DNA from: Vulcanimicrobiota bacterium
GTDB lineage: Bacteria > Vulcanimicrobiota > Vulcanimicrobiia > Eremiobacterales > Eremiobacteraceae
Reading direction: 5' to 3'
Length of the DNA: 35,947 bases
NCBI GenBank assembly: GCA_019235715.1
Contig: JAFAKE010000024.1
Location: 1-35,947, forward strand
The notes under the pieces were generated by a model. It was given only the letters and a program-made list of their open reading frames with translations. It did no database searches and was not told the DNA's origin. How positions within the stretch are numbered: position 1 is the first letter of the stretch; every line of letters begins with the position of its first letter. Of the stretch, positions 23,572-31,576 are shown one piece after another. The position numbers were made by a program, and so were the translations under genes.

Positions 23572-24411
23572 CTAAGCGATGAAGTCTATTGAAGAGACGT
23601 GCGGGACGATGCCCGCCTCGGCCCCGCGCTCAAGGAAGAGTCTGATGCTCGCGCGTCCCTCGTCGCCAAGATCCACCGTGCGCTGATTGACGTACATGCC
23701 GACGAAGGTGTCGGCAGTATGCGTCTCCATGCCGCGCGCGTAACGCAGCGCCCATGCGAGCGCGTCCGTCCGATGCGCCAGACCGTATTCGATGCTCGCC
23801 TTAAGCTCAGCAGAGGCTTGACGCTTCACGGCATCCGGCAACGCGCGCCGTATCGCGTTCACGCCGAGCGGCAGCGGCAGACCGGTCTGCTCGAACCACC
23901 ACGTGCCGAGATTCACGATCGAGTGCAAGCCCTGTTGCTCGTGCGTGAGCTGGCCTTCGTGGATCAATAGGCCGTAGTCAGCTTCGCCGGCGGCGACCGC
24001 CCGCATAATGCGATCGAAGGGCATGACAACGGGTGTGAAGTCGCCGATGCACAAACGCAGCGCGAGATATGCGCTCGTCATCAAGCCAGGGACCGCAATC
24101 GTCGCACCAGACAACGTCTCGCGCGACGCGCGCGAACGCGCCACCACCATCGGGCCGTACTCGCGCTCGCCCATCGACGCGCCGTGATTGAGTATCGCAT
24201 ACTTGTCGGCTACGTATGCGTACGCGTGCACCGATATCGCCGTCGTGTCGAGACGCCCTTCGCGCGCCCATTCGTTGAGCGTTTGGATATCCTTGAGGAT
24301 ATGCTCGTACGCGAGCGCGCCGTCGCCGACTTTTCCGGCCGCGAGTCCGTAGAACATGAACGCATCGTCTGAGTCGGGCGAATGGCCCAACGTCAGTGTC
24401 GTTGTCACCAT
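23572..24411 (-). CDS. mqnD: 1,4-dihydroxy-6-naphthoate synthase MqnD (futalosine menaquinone pathway)
   Basis: This 279-aa enzyme makes 1,4-dihydroxy-6-naphthoate from cyclic dehypoxanthinyl-futalosine. It begins with LTLGHSPDSDDAFMFYGL at 6-23, the family's N-terminal signature, and has the periplasmic-binding-like fold (ISVHAYAYV, IAVPGLMTSAYLAL, DYGLLIHEGQLT). It implies that the organism makes menaquinone by the futalosine route; mqnA, mqnB and mqnC are not in the window. The frame stays open upstream to 24840, but that extension runs antisense to the next gene; ATG 24411 gives the family's normal length. It is divergent from the MIP18 gene across 46 bases. Confidence 0.9.
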   Translation of the reverse strand: MVTTTLTLGHSPDSDDAFMFYGLAAGKVGDGALAYEHILKDIQTLNEWAREGRLDTTAISVHAYAYVADKYAILNHGASMGEREYGPMVVARSRASRETLSGATIAVPGLMTSAYLALRLCIGDFTPVVMPFDRIMRAVAAGEADYGLLIHEGQLTHEQQGLHSIVNLGTWWFEQTGLPLPLGVNAIRRALPDAVKRQASAELKASIEYGLAHRTDALAWALRYARGMETHTADTFVGMYVNQRTVDLGDEGRASIRLFLERGAEAGIVPHVSSIDFIA

Positions 24412-24457
24412 GGATGCGGTCGCTTTGGCGCAGGACCGCTCCTTCCCCGCCCCGTAG

Positions 24458-24865
24458 ATGCGTAAGGCCATGACTACCGATGAAACACCGAACGCGACAT
24501 CGAGCCAACCATCGCCGGCCGGAGCGGCTACGAGCGACGCGGCTGCGAGTGAAGAGCACGTCGTCACTGAAGAGCAAGTGCGCGAAGCGCTGCGCGGCGT
24601 CGTCGATCCCGAGATCGGCCTCGACATGGTGAGTCTCGGACTGCTGTACGGCGTCGCGGTTGACGGCTCGAAAGTCAAGGTCACGATGACGTTGACGACC
24701 CCGGCCTGTCCGGTGGGACCGATGTTCGTCGCCGCCGTGAAACACGCGGTGATGGCATTGCCCGGCGTTTCCGACTGCGATGTCGACGTCACGTTCTCGC
24801 CGCCGTGGGATCCGCGCACGATGGCCAGCGACGAAGTCAAACTGCAGATGGGGTTCTACTATTGA
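24458..24865 (+). CDS. MIP18/DUF59 family iron-sulfur assembly factor (SufT/PaaD-like)
   Basis: This 135-aa protein has a disordered Ala/Ser/Thr-rich N-terminus (1-34) and then the DUF59 domain: VREALRGVVDPEIGLDMVSLG at 41-61 and TTPACPVGPMF at 80-90 with the conserved C84. Such proteins help deliver Fe-S clusters to apo-proteins. ATG 24458 or ATG 24470 (MTTDETPN) may be the start. The gene leads into the ABC exporter pair on the same strand, eight bases before the ATPase start, so it is probably in one transcript with it; why is unclear. Confidence 0.88.
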   Translation: MRKAMTTDETPNATSSQPSPAGAATSDAAASEEHVVTEEQVREALRGVVDPEIGLDMVSLGLLYGVAVDGSKVKVTMTLTTPACPVGPMFVAAVKHAVMALPGVSDCDVDVTFSPPWDPRTMASDEVKLQMGFYY

Positions 24866-24872
24866 CAGCCGA

Positions 24873-25661
24873 GTGATTTCGGCTGCTGCGACTCGCGAGC
24901 ATGGCCGCGCCGATTCAGCCGGCCCCGCATCCGCGCTTCAGATCTCGCATCTCGTCAAACGTTACGGCTCGTTCACTGCCGTGGACGATCTCTCGTTTGC
25001 GGTGGCTCCAGGCGAGTTCTTCGGATTCCTCGGGCCAAATGGCGCCGGCAAGACGACGACGATCAATGCGATCGTCGGCCTCGCGCGCTTCCAATCGGGC
25101 ACTATCAGCGTCTTCGGCGCGGATGTCGAGCGCGATTACCGCCGCGCGCGTTCGCTCATCGGGCTATCGCCGCAAGATTTCAATTTCGACCGCTATCTGA
25201 CGGCCGAAGAGATCCTCACCTATCAGGCAGGCTATTACGGCATCACGCCCGCGCGCGCAAAAGCGCGCGTCGAGCAGCTGCTCGAGCAGTTCGAGCTGAG
25301 CGACAAGCGCGGGTTGACGTATCTGCAATTGTCGGGCGGCTACAAGCGCCGTTTGGCGCTCGCGCGCGCGCTCGTGCATTCGCCTAACGTACTCATCCTC
25401 GACGAACCAACCGCCGGTCTTGACGTCGAGCTGCGCCTCGAGCTGTGGGACTTCTTGCGCAGGATCAACAGCGAAGGCATGACGGTGGTGCTCACTTCGC
25501 ACTATCTTGAAGAAGTTGAGCTGCTCTGCTCACGGATCGGCATCATCAATCACGGGCGGCTCGTCGCCTTGGAGGAAAAGCACGCGCTGATCGCGCGCCA
25601 TGGCCAGTCGTCGCTGCAAGATGTGTTCTTGGAGCTCGTGGGCAGAAAGCACGAGTCATGA
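24873..25661 (+). CDS. ABC-2 type exporter, ATP-binding subunit
   Basis: This 262-aa cytoplasmic ATPase powers the next gene's permease. Walker A GPNGAGKTT is at 54-62, the signature LSGGYKRRL at 153-161, Walker B LILDEPTAGLD at 174-184, and the H-loop histidine at H210 in TSHYLEE. The pattern is that of the CcmA/DrrA/NodI branch, used for export of drugs, lipids or polysaccharides. I chose GTG at 24873 since the true domain begins near residue 21 and no ATG is in frame after the previous stop. The stop overlaps the permease ATG as ATGA. Confidence 0.92.
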   Translation: MISAAATREHGRADSAGPASALQISHLVKRYGSFTAVDDLSFAVAPGEFFGFLGPNGAGKTTTINAIVGLARFQSGTISVFGADVERDYRRARSLIGLSPQDFNFDRYLTAEEILTYQAGYYGITPARAKARVEQLLEQFELSDKRGLTYLQLSGGYKRRLALARALVHSPNVLILDEPTAGLDVELRLELWDFLRRINSEGMTVVLTSHYLEEVELLCSRIGIINHGRLVALEEKHALIARHGQSSLQDVFLELVGRKHES

Positions 25662-26422
25662 GGAACTGGGTTGGGTTCGGCACGATCGTGCGCCGGGAAT
25701 TCAAGCGAACGATGATGACGATCAATCAGGTCGTGTGGCCGCCGATCATCACGACGCTCTTGTTTCTCTTCATCTTCGGCGTCGGCTTGGGTAGTTCGGT
25801 ACGGCTCATGAACGGCGTGCCCTACGTGCAGTTCTTGCTGCCCGGCCTGGTCATGCTCAACGTCATCGCATCGAGCTACGATGAAGCAGCTTCTTCGTTG
25901 TTCCAGCAGCGCTTCCAACTCTCGATTCAAGAACTGCTGATCGCGCCGCTCTCGGACTTGGAGCTTCTGCTGGGTTATCTGACCGGGAGCATCCTGCGCG
26001 GCATCGTGATCGGCGCCCTGATCATGGCGATCGGTTTTCTCGTCGTGCACGTCGCGCCGCTCAACGGCCTCATCCTGTTCGGATTTATGTTCGCGACCTC
26101 TCTGCTTTTTTCGTCGCTGGGTATGATCGGCGCACTGCTTGCGAAAACTTTTGACAACCTCGCGATTGTGACAACGTTCTTCATCACGCCGCTGACCTAT
26201 GTCGGCGGGGTGTTCTCAAGCCTCCACGCGCTGCCGCCGCTCGTCCAGCGAGTGTCGCTCTTCAATCCGATCTTGTACATGATCGACGGGCTACGTTTCG
26301 GTTATATCGGGCGTTCCGATGTTTCCCCGCTCATCGATGCTGCCGTCGTCGTAACGCTTGCAACCGCCGCGTTCACCATCTCGCTGCTCATGGTTCACAG
26401 AGGCGTGAACCTGCGCGTCTAG
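25658..26422 (+). CDS. ABC-2 type exporter, permease subunit
   Basis: This 254-aa integral membrane protein has about six hydrophobic helices (about 25-45, 55-75, 105-130, 138-160, 170-190, 225-250) and the ABC-2 signature region LTYVGGVFSSLHALPPLVQRVSLFNPILYMIDGLRFGYIG at about 180-220, seen in the parts TYVGGVFSS and FNPILYMIDGLR. It pairs with the ATPase before it through an ATGA overlap. Drug, lipid or polysaccharide export cannot be told apart here. Its last 30 bases are nearly repeated about 640 bases downstream (see direct repeat). Confidence 0.92.
   Translation: MRNWVGFGTIVRREFKRTMMTINQVVWPPIITTLLFLFIFGVGLGSSVRLMNGVPYVQFLLPGLVMLNVIASSYDEAASSLFQQRFQLSIQELLIAPLSDLELLLGYLTGSILRGIVIGALIMAIGFLVVHVAPLNGLILFGFMFATSLLFSSLGMIGALLAKTFDNLAIVTTFFITPLTYVGGVFSSLHALPPLVQRVSLFNPILYMIDGLRFGYIGRSDVSPLIDAAVVVTLATAAFTISLLMVHRGVNLRV
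26391..26419 (+). repeat. Imperfect 29-base direct repeat, copy A (3' end of permease gene)
   Basis: This copy encodes the permease C-terminal VHRGVNLRV. It matches copy B at 27037-27065 at 26 of 29 bases, with differences at repeat positions 5, 9 and 15. The two copies bracket the unrecognised 190-aa gene. Confidence 0.75.
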
Positions 26423-26454
26423 CCTTCGACCAAGGAGCTTGAGAGAAAAAGACC

Positions 26455-27027
26455 ATGCCGGACAACGGCGGGATCATCGGAGTGTCGGATCACGGTGGTT
26501 GGGCGGTGTTGGTGACAGTAGCGCGCGATGGGACGCTCCTCGACCGCCGCCGCGTAGAACTTGTGGACGAGAGTCTGCCGAGCATTCCCCATCACCACGA
26601 ATGCCAGCTGCTCCCGGTGGACGAGGCCGTCGCCCTGGTCGAGCGGGTGCGCGTTTCGGCCGAGAAGCACGCGGTGCTTGCGCTCGATGCCGTAACGAGC
26701 GTGGTACCAAGCATCCTCGGCGTCGCCCTTCGCAGTTGTCCGCAGCTTCCACCGACGATTGCCGAACGAATCAAGGACTACCGCGCCCGCAATGTCGCCG
26801 ACTGGGTGATGTATCGCAGAGCTCTTGCTTCCGCCGCCGAGGCGCGCGGCTGGCCAATCTATTGGTACGACGCGAAGACGGTTCTCGATTCGGCGACCCG
26901 CGCATTGCGCGCCACGAACTTCGACGCTCATTTTCTTCAAACGGGTCGGGAAATCGGACCGCCGTGGAACAAGGATCATAGACTTGCGATGGCAGCGGCC
27001 GTAGTTACTGCGGCGCTTTCGCAGTGA
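26455..27027 (+). CDS. Conserved-looking protein of unknown function, possible RNase H-like fold
   Basis: I do not recognise this 190-aa protein. It has no signal peptide or transmembrane helix. The first part reads IIGVSDHGGWAVLVTVARDG at 7-26 and LLDRRRVELV at 28-37, a strand with an Asp (D12) followed by a hairpin, as in RNase H/RuvC-like nucleases and transposases. VLALDAVTSVVP at 74-85 is another strand, and the end, WNKDHRLAMAAAVVTAALS at 171-189, is a helix with an acidic residue near its start. That arrangement suggests an RNase H-like fold, but the set of acidic residues is not complete enough to claim activity. It sits between an exporter permease and a DUF4760-like gene and is bracketed by a 29-base direct repeat. 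Confidence 0.65.
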   Translation: MPDNGGIIGVSDHGGWAVLVTVARDGTLLDRRRVELVDESLPSIPHHHECQLLPVDEAVALVERVRVSAEKHAVLALDAVTSVVPSILGVALRSCPQLPPTIAERIKDYRARNVADWVMYRRALASAAEARGWPIYWYDAKTVLDSATRALRATNFDAHFLQTGREIGPPWNKDHRLAMAAAVVTAALSQ

Positions 27028-27036
27028 GCGTTTGCG

Positions 27037-27065
27037 TGGTGCACGGAGGCCTGAACCTGCGCGTC
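27037..27065 (+). repeat. Imperfect 29-base direct repeat, copy B (relic of a permease 3' end)
   Basis: This copy lies in the gap between the 190-aa gene and the DUF4760-like gene. Read in frame with the latter it gives VHGGLNLRV, like the permease end VHRGVNLRV. No other permease sequence is seen before it, so it looks like a leftover of a duplicated or recombined permease end. Confidence 0.7.
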
Positions 27066-27109
27066 GAGCGAATTCGTCGCGCCAAGCTCACTTTTCTAAA
27101 ATCGAGCTT

Positions 27110-27114
27110 GGAGG
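27110..27114 (+). promoter_or_regulatory. Ribosome binding site deciding the start at 27120
   Basis: GGAGG lies five bases before the ATG at 27120. It favours this start over the GTG at 27024 in the same frame, which overlaps the previous stop as GTGA and would read through repeat copy B. Confidence 0.65.
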
Positions 27115-27119
27115 TCTTC

Positions 27120-27719
27120 ATGTCGCTCGAGCAGCTTAGCACCATCGGCACCCTCACCACCGTCGTCATTGTAGCGGCGACCGCGATAGCCGCACTCGTC
27201 CAGCTTCGCCACCTGCGCGCCGGCAACCAGATCAACGCGATCCTCAGCGTCGCCGAACTTCTCAATGGGCGCGCGTTTGAAGAAACGCTCAATCTTATCG
27301 GCACCGAGCTCGCCCCGGCGCTGGAAGACCCGAATTTCCGCGCGTACTGGATCGCGTTGATGCGGCGCGAGACGTTGCCGCCGGTCGATTCCTCGTACAT
27401 CAGGCTGCGCGCCGCGGTCGTCAACGCCGCCAACACGTACGAGCAGCTCGGCGTGCTTGTGCGCAACGAGATCATCGACAGGACGATGTTCGTCGAGGGG
27501 TTCTGTGCGCCCGTCCTAGGCCTTTGGAACCGGCTTGCCAGCCTGACCGCGTTCTTGCGCGAGGCCGAAAACGACCCTGCGCTCTGGGAGAACTTCGAAT
27601 ACCTCGCCGTCTTGGGTGAAGACTGGCTTGCGCATCACAGGACGACGTACCCCAAGACGATGAGGCATCTCGCGATCACCAACCCCTGGCCGATTCCAGC
27701 CGCATCGGCCTCGCGCTGA
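27120..27719 (+). CDS. DUF4760-like single-pass membrane protein
   Basis: This 199-aa protein has one N-terminal transmembrane helix at about 9-28 (IGTLTTVVIVAATAIAALVQL), then a helical cytoplasmic part: RHLRAGNQINAILSVAELLNGRAFEETL, YEQLGVLVRNEIIDRTMFVEGF. This layout, a helix, QLR..R....A.........., and a GxLVRxGxID-like turn, is that of DUF4760-type proteins, whose role is not known. Some members lie near signalling or defence genes, but nothing here supports such a role. The start rests on the GGAGG site. It is convergent with the thioesterase gene across 13 bases. Confidence 0.7.
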   Translation: MSLEQLSTIGTLTTVVIVAATAIAALVQLRHLRAGNQINAILSVAELLNGRAFEETLNLIGTELAPALEDPNFRAYWIALMRRETLPPVDSSYIRLRAAVVNAANTYEQLGVLVRNEIIDRTMFVEGFCAPVLGLWNRLASLTAFLREAENDPALWENFEYLAVLGEDWLAHHRTTYPKTMRHLAITNPWPIPAASASR

Positions 27720-27732
27720 GCGCTCCCCGAGC

Positions 27733-28191
27733 CTACGCCCGGCCGCGCTTGCCCGCGGCCGTCAACGACGCGCCTTCAAACGATTCAACCTGCGCGCGAC
27801 GTTCGTCGCTGATCTCCATCGAGCCGTCTCGTTCGAAGTCGTACATCACTTGGACCGAATGCACTTCTGCCATGAGCGCCCCGGTCTTGGCATCGACGAT
27901 GGTCAGCTCCATGATGAACGACGAGCGGCGCAGTTCGGTCGTGCGGCAGCCGACGAGCAGCTCGTCGCCGAGTTTCGCCGCCTTGTGGTAGCGGATCGTG
28001 AGCTCGGCGAGCACGAAGTCGAGCTCCTGGACTTCGCGCATGCCGGCGATCTGCATCCAATACTCGTTGCGCGCCGACTCGCAATAGGTCAGATAGACGG
28101 CGTGGTTGACGTGGCGCAGTCCGTCGATGTCGCGGAAAACCACTTTGATCGGCCGGACAAATTTGAAGCGCCCGAGCTGGTCGAGGCTCAC
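27733..28191 (-). CDS. Hot-dog fold acyl-CoA thioesterase (4HBT/YbgC-like)
   Basis: This 152-aa cytoplasmic protein has the 4-hydroxybenzoyl-CoA thioesterase pattern VVFRDIDGLRHVNHAVYLTYCESAR at about 17-41 (seen as RDIDGLRHVNHAVYL and CESAR), with the Asp and HVNH that form the active site. Such enzymes hydrolyse short- or medium-chain acyl-CoA or, in the YbgC group, act beside the Tol-Pal system; no tol genes are near. The GTG start overlaps the upstream membrane-protein stop as GTGA. A GC-rich inverted repeat (CGGCCGCG/CGCGGCCG, 27740-27761) covers its last codons and may help end transcription from both sides. Confidence 0.88.
   Translation of the reverse strand: MSLDQLGRFKFVRPIKVVFRDIDGLRHVNHAVYLTYCESARNEYWMQIAGMREVQELDFVLAELTIRYHKAAKLGDELLVGCRTTELRRSSFIMELTIVDAKTGALMAEVHSVQVMYDFERDGSMEISDERRAQVESFEGASLTAAGKRGRA
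27740..27761. terminator. Possible bidirectional terminator hairpin between convergent genes
   Basis: CGGCCGCG at 27740-27747 and CGCGGCCG at 27754-27761 form a perfect 8-base stem with a 6-base loop. It covers the last codons of the thioesterase gene and lies just past the DUF4760-like stop. No T-run is seen on either side, so it may simply reflect GC-rich coding sequence. Confidence 0.35.
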
Positions 28192-28538
28192 TCTTCCTCA
28201 GGTGCCGCGGGCGGCGGCAGCCAGCGCCGGAAGATCATGCCGGCATACACGCCCAGCAACGGCGGAACGAGCGCGATCAGCGGCTGCAGCAATTGTGAGG
28301 GCGGCGGCGCGCCGGCAGGCAGTGACATGCGATAGACGATCTCCGCGATCGGCACCCAGATGCCCAAGACGAGACCCCAGCGCCATGGCGCCTCAGGACC
28401 GATGTAGCCGAGCAGTCCGCCGAACATGAAGAGCAGCACGTAGACCAGGAAATCGCCGGCGCCGTGTAAGGCCGCGTATGCGGTGATAAAGCCCAGCACG
28501 ATGGCAAGAGCGGTCAGCCACAAAGTAGCAGTCCTCAC
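28188..28538 (-). CDS. Small membrane protein, function unknown
   Basis: I do not recognise this 116-aa protein. Four hydrophobic segments are seen at about 5-23, 29-47, 53-70 and 84-104, with a Pro-rich loop at 73-81 and an acidic tail (PEEE). It resembles small inner-membrane proteins with paired helices, without any catalytic motif. It is translationally coupled to the thioesterase (GTGA overlap), so a link to acyl or lipid metabolism is possible but inferred. It lies 31 bases after the RidA-like gene and may belong to the same transcript. Confidence 0.75.
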   Translation of the reverse strand: MRTATLWLTALAIVLGFITAYAALHGAGDFLVYVLLFMFGGLLGYIGPEAPWRWGLVLGIWVPIAEIVYRMSLPAGAPPPSQLLQPLIALVPPLLGVYAGMIFRRWLPPPAAPEEE

Positions 28539-28569
28539 GGCGCGCTACTTCCAGGCGCTCGCGGGACAT

Positions 28570-28956
28570 TCATCCCGCCACAATCGCGTCCGCCTCGATC
28601 TCGACGACGATCTCCGGTGAGATGAGGCGGCGCACCTCGACCATCGTCGCTGCGGGCCGTATCGCGCCGAACACCTCGGCATGCGCCCTGCCTACCTCGT
28701 CCCAATCAGCGATGTTCGTCACATACATGCGCGTGCGCACGACGTCGCTCGGCTGCGCGCCGGCAGCGCGCAGCGCGACGACGATGCGCAGCAACGCAGC
28801 CTTCGCCTGTTCGTATGCGTGTGGGCCGGCAACTATGCCGTGCTCGTCCGTACCGGTCGTGCCCGACACCGCCACGTGCGGTCCGGCTCGTACCGCGCGG
28901 GAGTACCCCACGCGATCTTCCCACGGGGAACCGCTGGCAATGCGATAATGTTCCAT
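28570..28956 (-). CDS. RidA family protein lacking the catalytic arginine
   Basis: This 128-aa protein has the YjgF/YER057c/UK114 fold: VAVSGTTGTDEHG at 28-40, VVRTRMYVTNIADWDEVG at 72-89 and IRPAATMVEVRRL at 99-111. RidA itself breaks down reactive enamines with an arginine (R105) in a PARSCVEV stretch; here the same place is Ala (A103 in PAATMVEV). Members with this change are not expected to be RidA-type deaminases, so the activity is open. The start at 28956 has GGAGGAAC ten bases upstream; GTG at 28962 is an alternative. It is divergent from glgP. Confidence 0.88.
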   Translation of the reverse strand: MEHYRIASGSPWEDRVGYSRAVRAGPHVAVSGTTGTDEHGIVAGPHAYEQAKAALLRIVVALRAAGAQPSDVVRTRMYVTNIADWDEVGRAHAEVFGAIRPAATMVEVRRLISPEIVVEIEADAIVAG

Positions 28957-29038
28957 TAACACGTTCCTCCTCGGCGATGCGCCGGCGCGACGTTTGCGAA
29001 GGGCGTCCGCCGCTGCGTTCAAAAGGAGCGCCAGGCGC

Positions 29039-31576
29039 ATGGCGGCCACCGAGTTCACGGTCGAGATACAACCAAAGATCCCACAGCGGCTCGAGCGCTT
29101 GAGCGAGCTCGCTAATAATTTGCGTTTCAGTTGGGACCGCACCACGCGCTCGCTCTTCGCGCGTCTGAACCTCGGTCTATGGGAATCGGTCGGTCACAAT
29201 CCCAAAGTCTTTCTGCGCCGCGTCGAAGAACGCCGCCTCCAGCAGGCGTCTGAAGACCCCGTCTACCTCGATTCCTACGACCGCGTTGTTTCGCGCTTCG
29301 ATACGTACTTGCGCGAAGTGCCGCGTGCAAATGGCGCGACCCTAGCGGCCGATGATCTCGTCGCGTACTTCTCGGCCGAATTTGGTTTTCATGAAAGCTT
29401 CCAGATCTATTCTGGCGGCTTGGGCATCCTTGCGGCGGACCACACAAAGGCGTCGTCCGACATGGGCCTTCAGCTGGTCGCAGTAGGCCTGCTGTATCGC
29501 CAAGGATATTTTCAGCAGACTCTGGACGGAGACGGTCACCAGCACGCCGGGTTCGTTCCTTCTGACGTCGCAGATCTGCCGGTGTCGCCTGCGCGCGACG
29601 CGGATGGCGACGAAGTACGCGTGACCGTGCGCATCGGCCAACGTGAGGTGCAGCTGCGCCCGTGGATCGCGCACGCCGGGCGCATCCGGCTCGTGTTGCT
29701 CGACACCGATCTTTCGGAAAACGCCGAAGCCGACCGCGGCATCACGTACCAACTCTATGGCGGCGATCTCGACACGCGCATCAAGCAAGAGATCGTGCTC
29801 GGCATCGGCGGCGTACGCGCGCTGCGTGCGCTCGGGCTTGCGCCCACCGTGTGGCACATCAATGAGGGACACGCGGCCTTCCAAGTGCTCGAGCGCTGCC
29901 GCGAGTTCGTAGCCGGCGGCCTCGATCTGCCCAGCGCACTGGAAGCCACCGCTGCCGCAACCGTGTTCACGACACACACGCCCGTGCCGGCAGGCCATGA
30001 CGTCTTTGGGATCGAGATGATCGACCATTACTTAGGCGATCTCGCAAAAGAGCTCGGTCTCGGACTCAAAGATTTCGTGCAGCTTGGCTTGCAACCGGCC
30101 GACCCCAGCAGATTCAATCAGACCGCGCTCGCCATCCGCGGGTCGCGCTACCACAACAGCGTCAGCAAGATCCATCGCGACGTGTCCGCCGAACTGCTCG
30201 CCGGTCTGTGGCCCGAGCTGCCACCGGGCGAAAACCCGATGTCGTATATCACCAACGGCGTGCACGTGAGCACGTTCCTCGCGCGCGAGTGGGTGAATCT
30301 TTTCGATACGACGCTCGGCGCAGAGTGGCGCGGCCAACAGCGCGATCCCGAATTCTGGTACAAGCTGGACACGATTCCCGACCAGCTCTTCTGGAGCGTA
30401 CGCCAGCAGATCAAGGCCAATCTCGTCACCGAGCTGCGCGCGCGTCTGACCGCGCAATTCCGGCGCAACGGCGTTTTCGAGACGCAGATCGAGCGCACGC
30501 TCCGCTTCCTCAACGCGGACGACCCCAACGTCCTACTCATCGGCTTCGCGCGGCGTTTCGCGACATACAAGCGCGCGACGCTGATATTGCACGATCCCGA
30601 ACGCTTGGCGCGTATCGTCGGCGACCCTGAACGGCCCGTGGTCTTCGTGTTCGCCGGCAAAGCCCATCCGGCTGACATGCCTGGGCAAGAGATGATCCGC
30701 AAACTGTTCGAGGCTTCGCGCGAGCCGCGTTTTGAGGGTCGCATCCTTGTCGTCGAAGGATATGACCTTGCGCTGGCACGCCACATGGTGTCCGGAGTCG
30801 ACGTGTGGCTCAACACGCCGCGCTACCCGCTTGAGGCGAGCGGTACGTCGGGTCAGAAAGCCGGCATCAACGGCGTGCTCAACTTGAGCGTGCTCGATGG
30901 TTGGTGGGGCGAGGGCTTCGACGGCCACAACGGCTGGGGCATCCGCCCGTATCCGGTCAATGCCGACGTCGAGCGGCGCGATCGCGAAGAGGCAGCAAAC
31001 CTGTACGACATCCTCGAGCAAGACGTGCTGCCGCTGTACTACGAGCGCCACGCGCTCGGCTATTCAAAACGCTGGGTCGAAAAATCAAAGCGCTCGGTGC
31101 GCACGCTGCTGCCGCGCTTTTCGGCGATACGAATGGTCGGCGAATATGCCGAGACTTTTTATCAGCCTGCGGCGGCGCACGGACGGCTCCTCAGCGCGAG
31201 TGGCGGTGCGGCCGCCGTCGCGTTGGCGAAATGGAAGGCGACCGTGCGCGACAAGTGGAGCGGCGTCAAGATCAGATTGCTCGCAGATCCGGCACGCAGC
31301 ATCGCGTTCGGCGCGAATGCGCGCGTCGAAACGGCGGTCACGTTGAATGGGCTTTCGCCCGACGACGTGCGTGTGGAATGCCTCTTCGGCGACGCGCGCT
31401 ACGAACTAAAGCATGCCGGCAAGCTCGGCGAAGGCGAGCACCGTTTCGTGCTGGACGTGCGGCCCGAGAATTGCGGATTGGTCACCTATCGCATTCGCAT
31501 GTATCCGTATCACGAGCTGCTTGCTCACCCCCACGAAGTCGGGCTCATGATCTGGCTCTCACACGACGCCAGCTGA
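29039..31576 (+). CDS. glgP: Alpha-glucan phosphorylase GlgP (DUF3417 type)
   Basis: This 845-aa GT35 enzyme releases glucose-1-P from glycogen or maltodextrin with pyridoxal phosphate. The N-terminal DUF3417 part, at about 8-115 (LSELANNLRFSWDRTTRSLF, LNLGLWESVGHNP), marks the bacterial alpha-glucan phosphorylase branch rather than E. coli GlgP. FSAEFGFHESFQIYSGGLGILAADH follows at 111-135, and the PLP lysine is K607 in EASGTSGQKAGING. About 110 C-terminal residues form an extra beta domain. ATG 29039 fits the family N-terminus; AAAAGGAG lies upstream at a longer than usual spacing. An in-frame ATG at 28994 would add 15 residues. Its 3' end overlaps the convergent GH57 gene by 32 bases, so long transcripts from either side would be antisense to one another. 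Confidence 0.95.
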   Translation: MAATEFTVEIQPKIPQRLERLSELANNLRFSWDRTTRSLFARLNLGLWESVGHNPKVFLRRVEERRLQQASEDPVYLDSYDRVVSRFDTYLREVPRANGATLAADDLVAYFSAEFGFHESFQIYSGGLGILAADHTKASSDMGLQLVAVGLLYRQGYFQQTLDGDGHQHAGFVPSDVADLPVSPARDADGDEVRVTVRIGQREVQLRPWIAHAGRIRLVLLDTDLSENAEADRGITYQLYGGDLDTRIKQEIVLGIGGVRALRALGLAPTVWHINEGHAAFQVLERCREFVAGGLDLPSALEATAAATVFTTHTPVPAGHDVFGIEMIDHYLGDLAKELGLGLKDFVQLGLQPADPSRFNQTALAIRGSRYHNSVSKIHRDVSAELLAGLWPELPPGENPMSYITNGVHVSTFLAREWVNLFDTTLGAEWRGQQRDPEFWYKLDTIPDQLFWSVRQQIKANLVTELRARLTAQFRRNGVFETQIERTLRFLNADDPNVLLIGFARRFATYKRATLILHDPERLARIVGDPERPVVFVFAGKAHPADMPGQEMIRKLFEASREPRFEGRILVVEGYDLALARHMVSGVDVWLNTPRYPLEASGTSGQKAGINGVLNLSVLDGWWGEGFDGHNGWGIRPYPVNADVERRDREEAANLYDILEQDVLPLYYERHALGYSKRWVEKSKRSVRTLLPRFSAIRMVGEYAETFYQPAAAHGRLLSASGGAAAVALAKWKATVRDKWSGVKIRLLADPARSIAFGANARVETAVTLNGLSPDDVRVECLFGDARYELKHAGKLGEGEHRFVLDVRPENCGLVTYRIRMYPYHELLAHPHEVGLMIWLSHDAS

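Noticed and set aside
24412-24840. N-terminal extension of mqnD by 143 codons
   Set aside because: It is antisense to the MIP18 gene and does not resemble any MqnD N-terminus; the usual length starts at 24411.
27024-27119. GTG start for the DUF4760-like protein overlapping the previous stop
   Set aside because: The GGAGG before ATG 27120 and the transmembrane helix position favour the later start; the added part is the permease-like relic.
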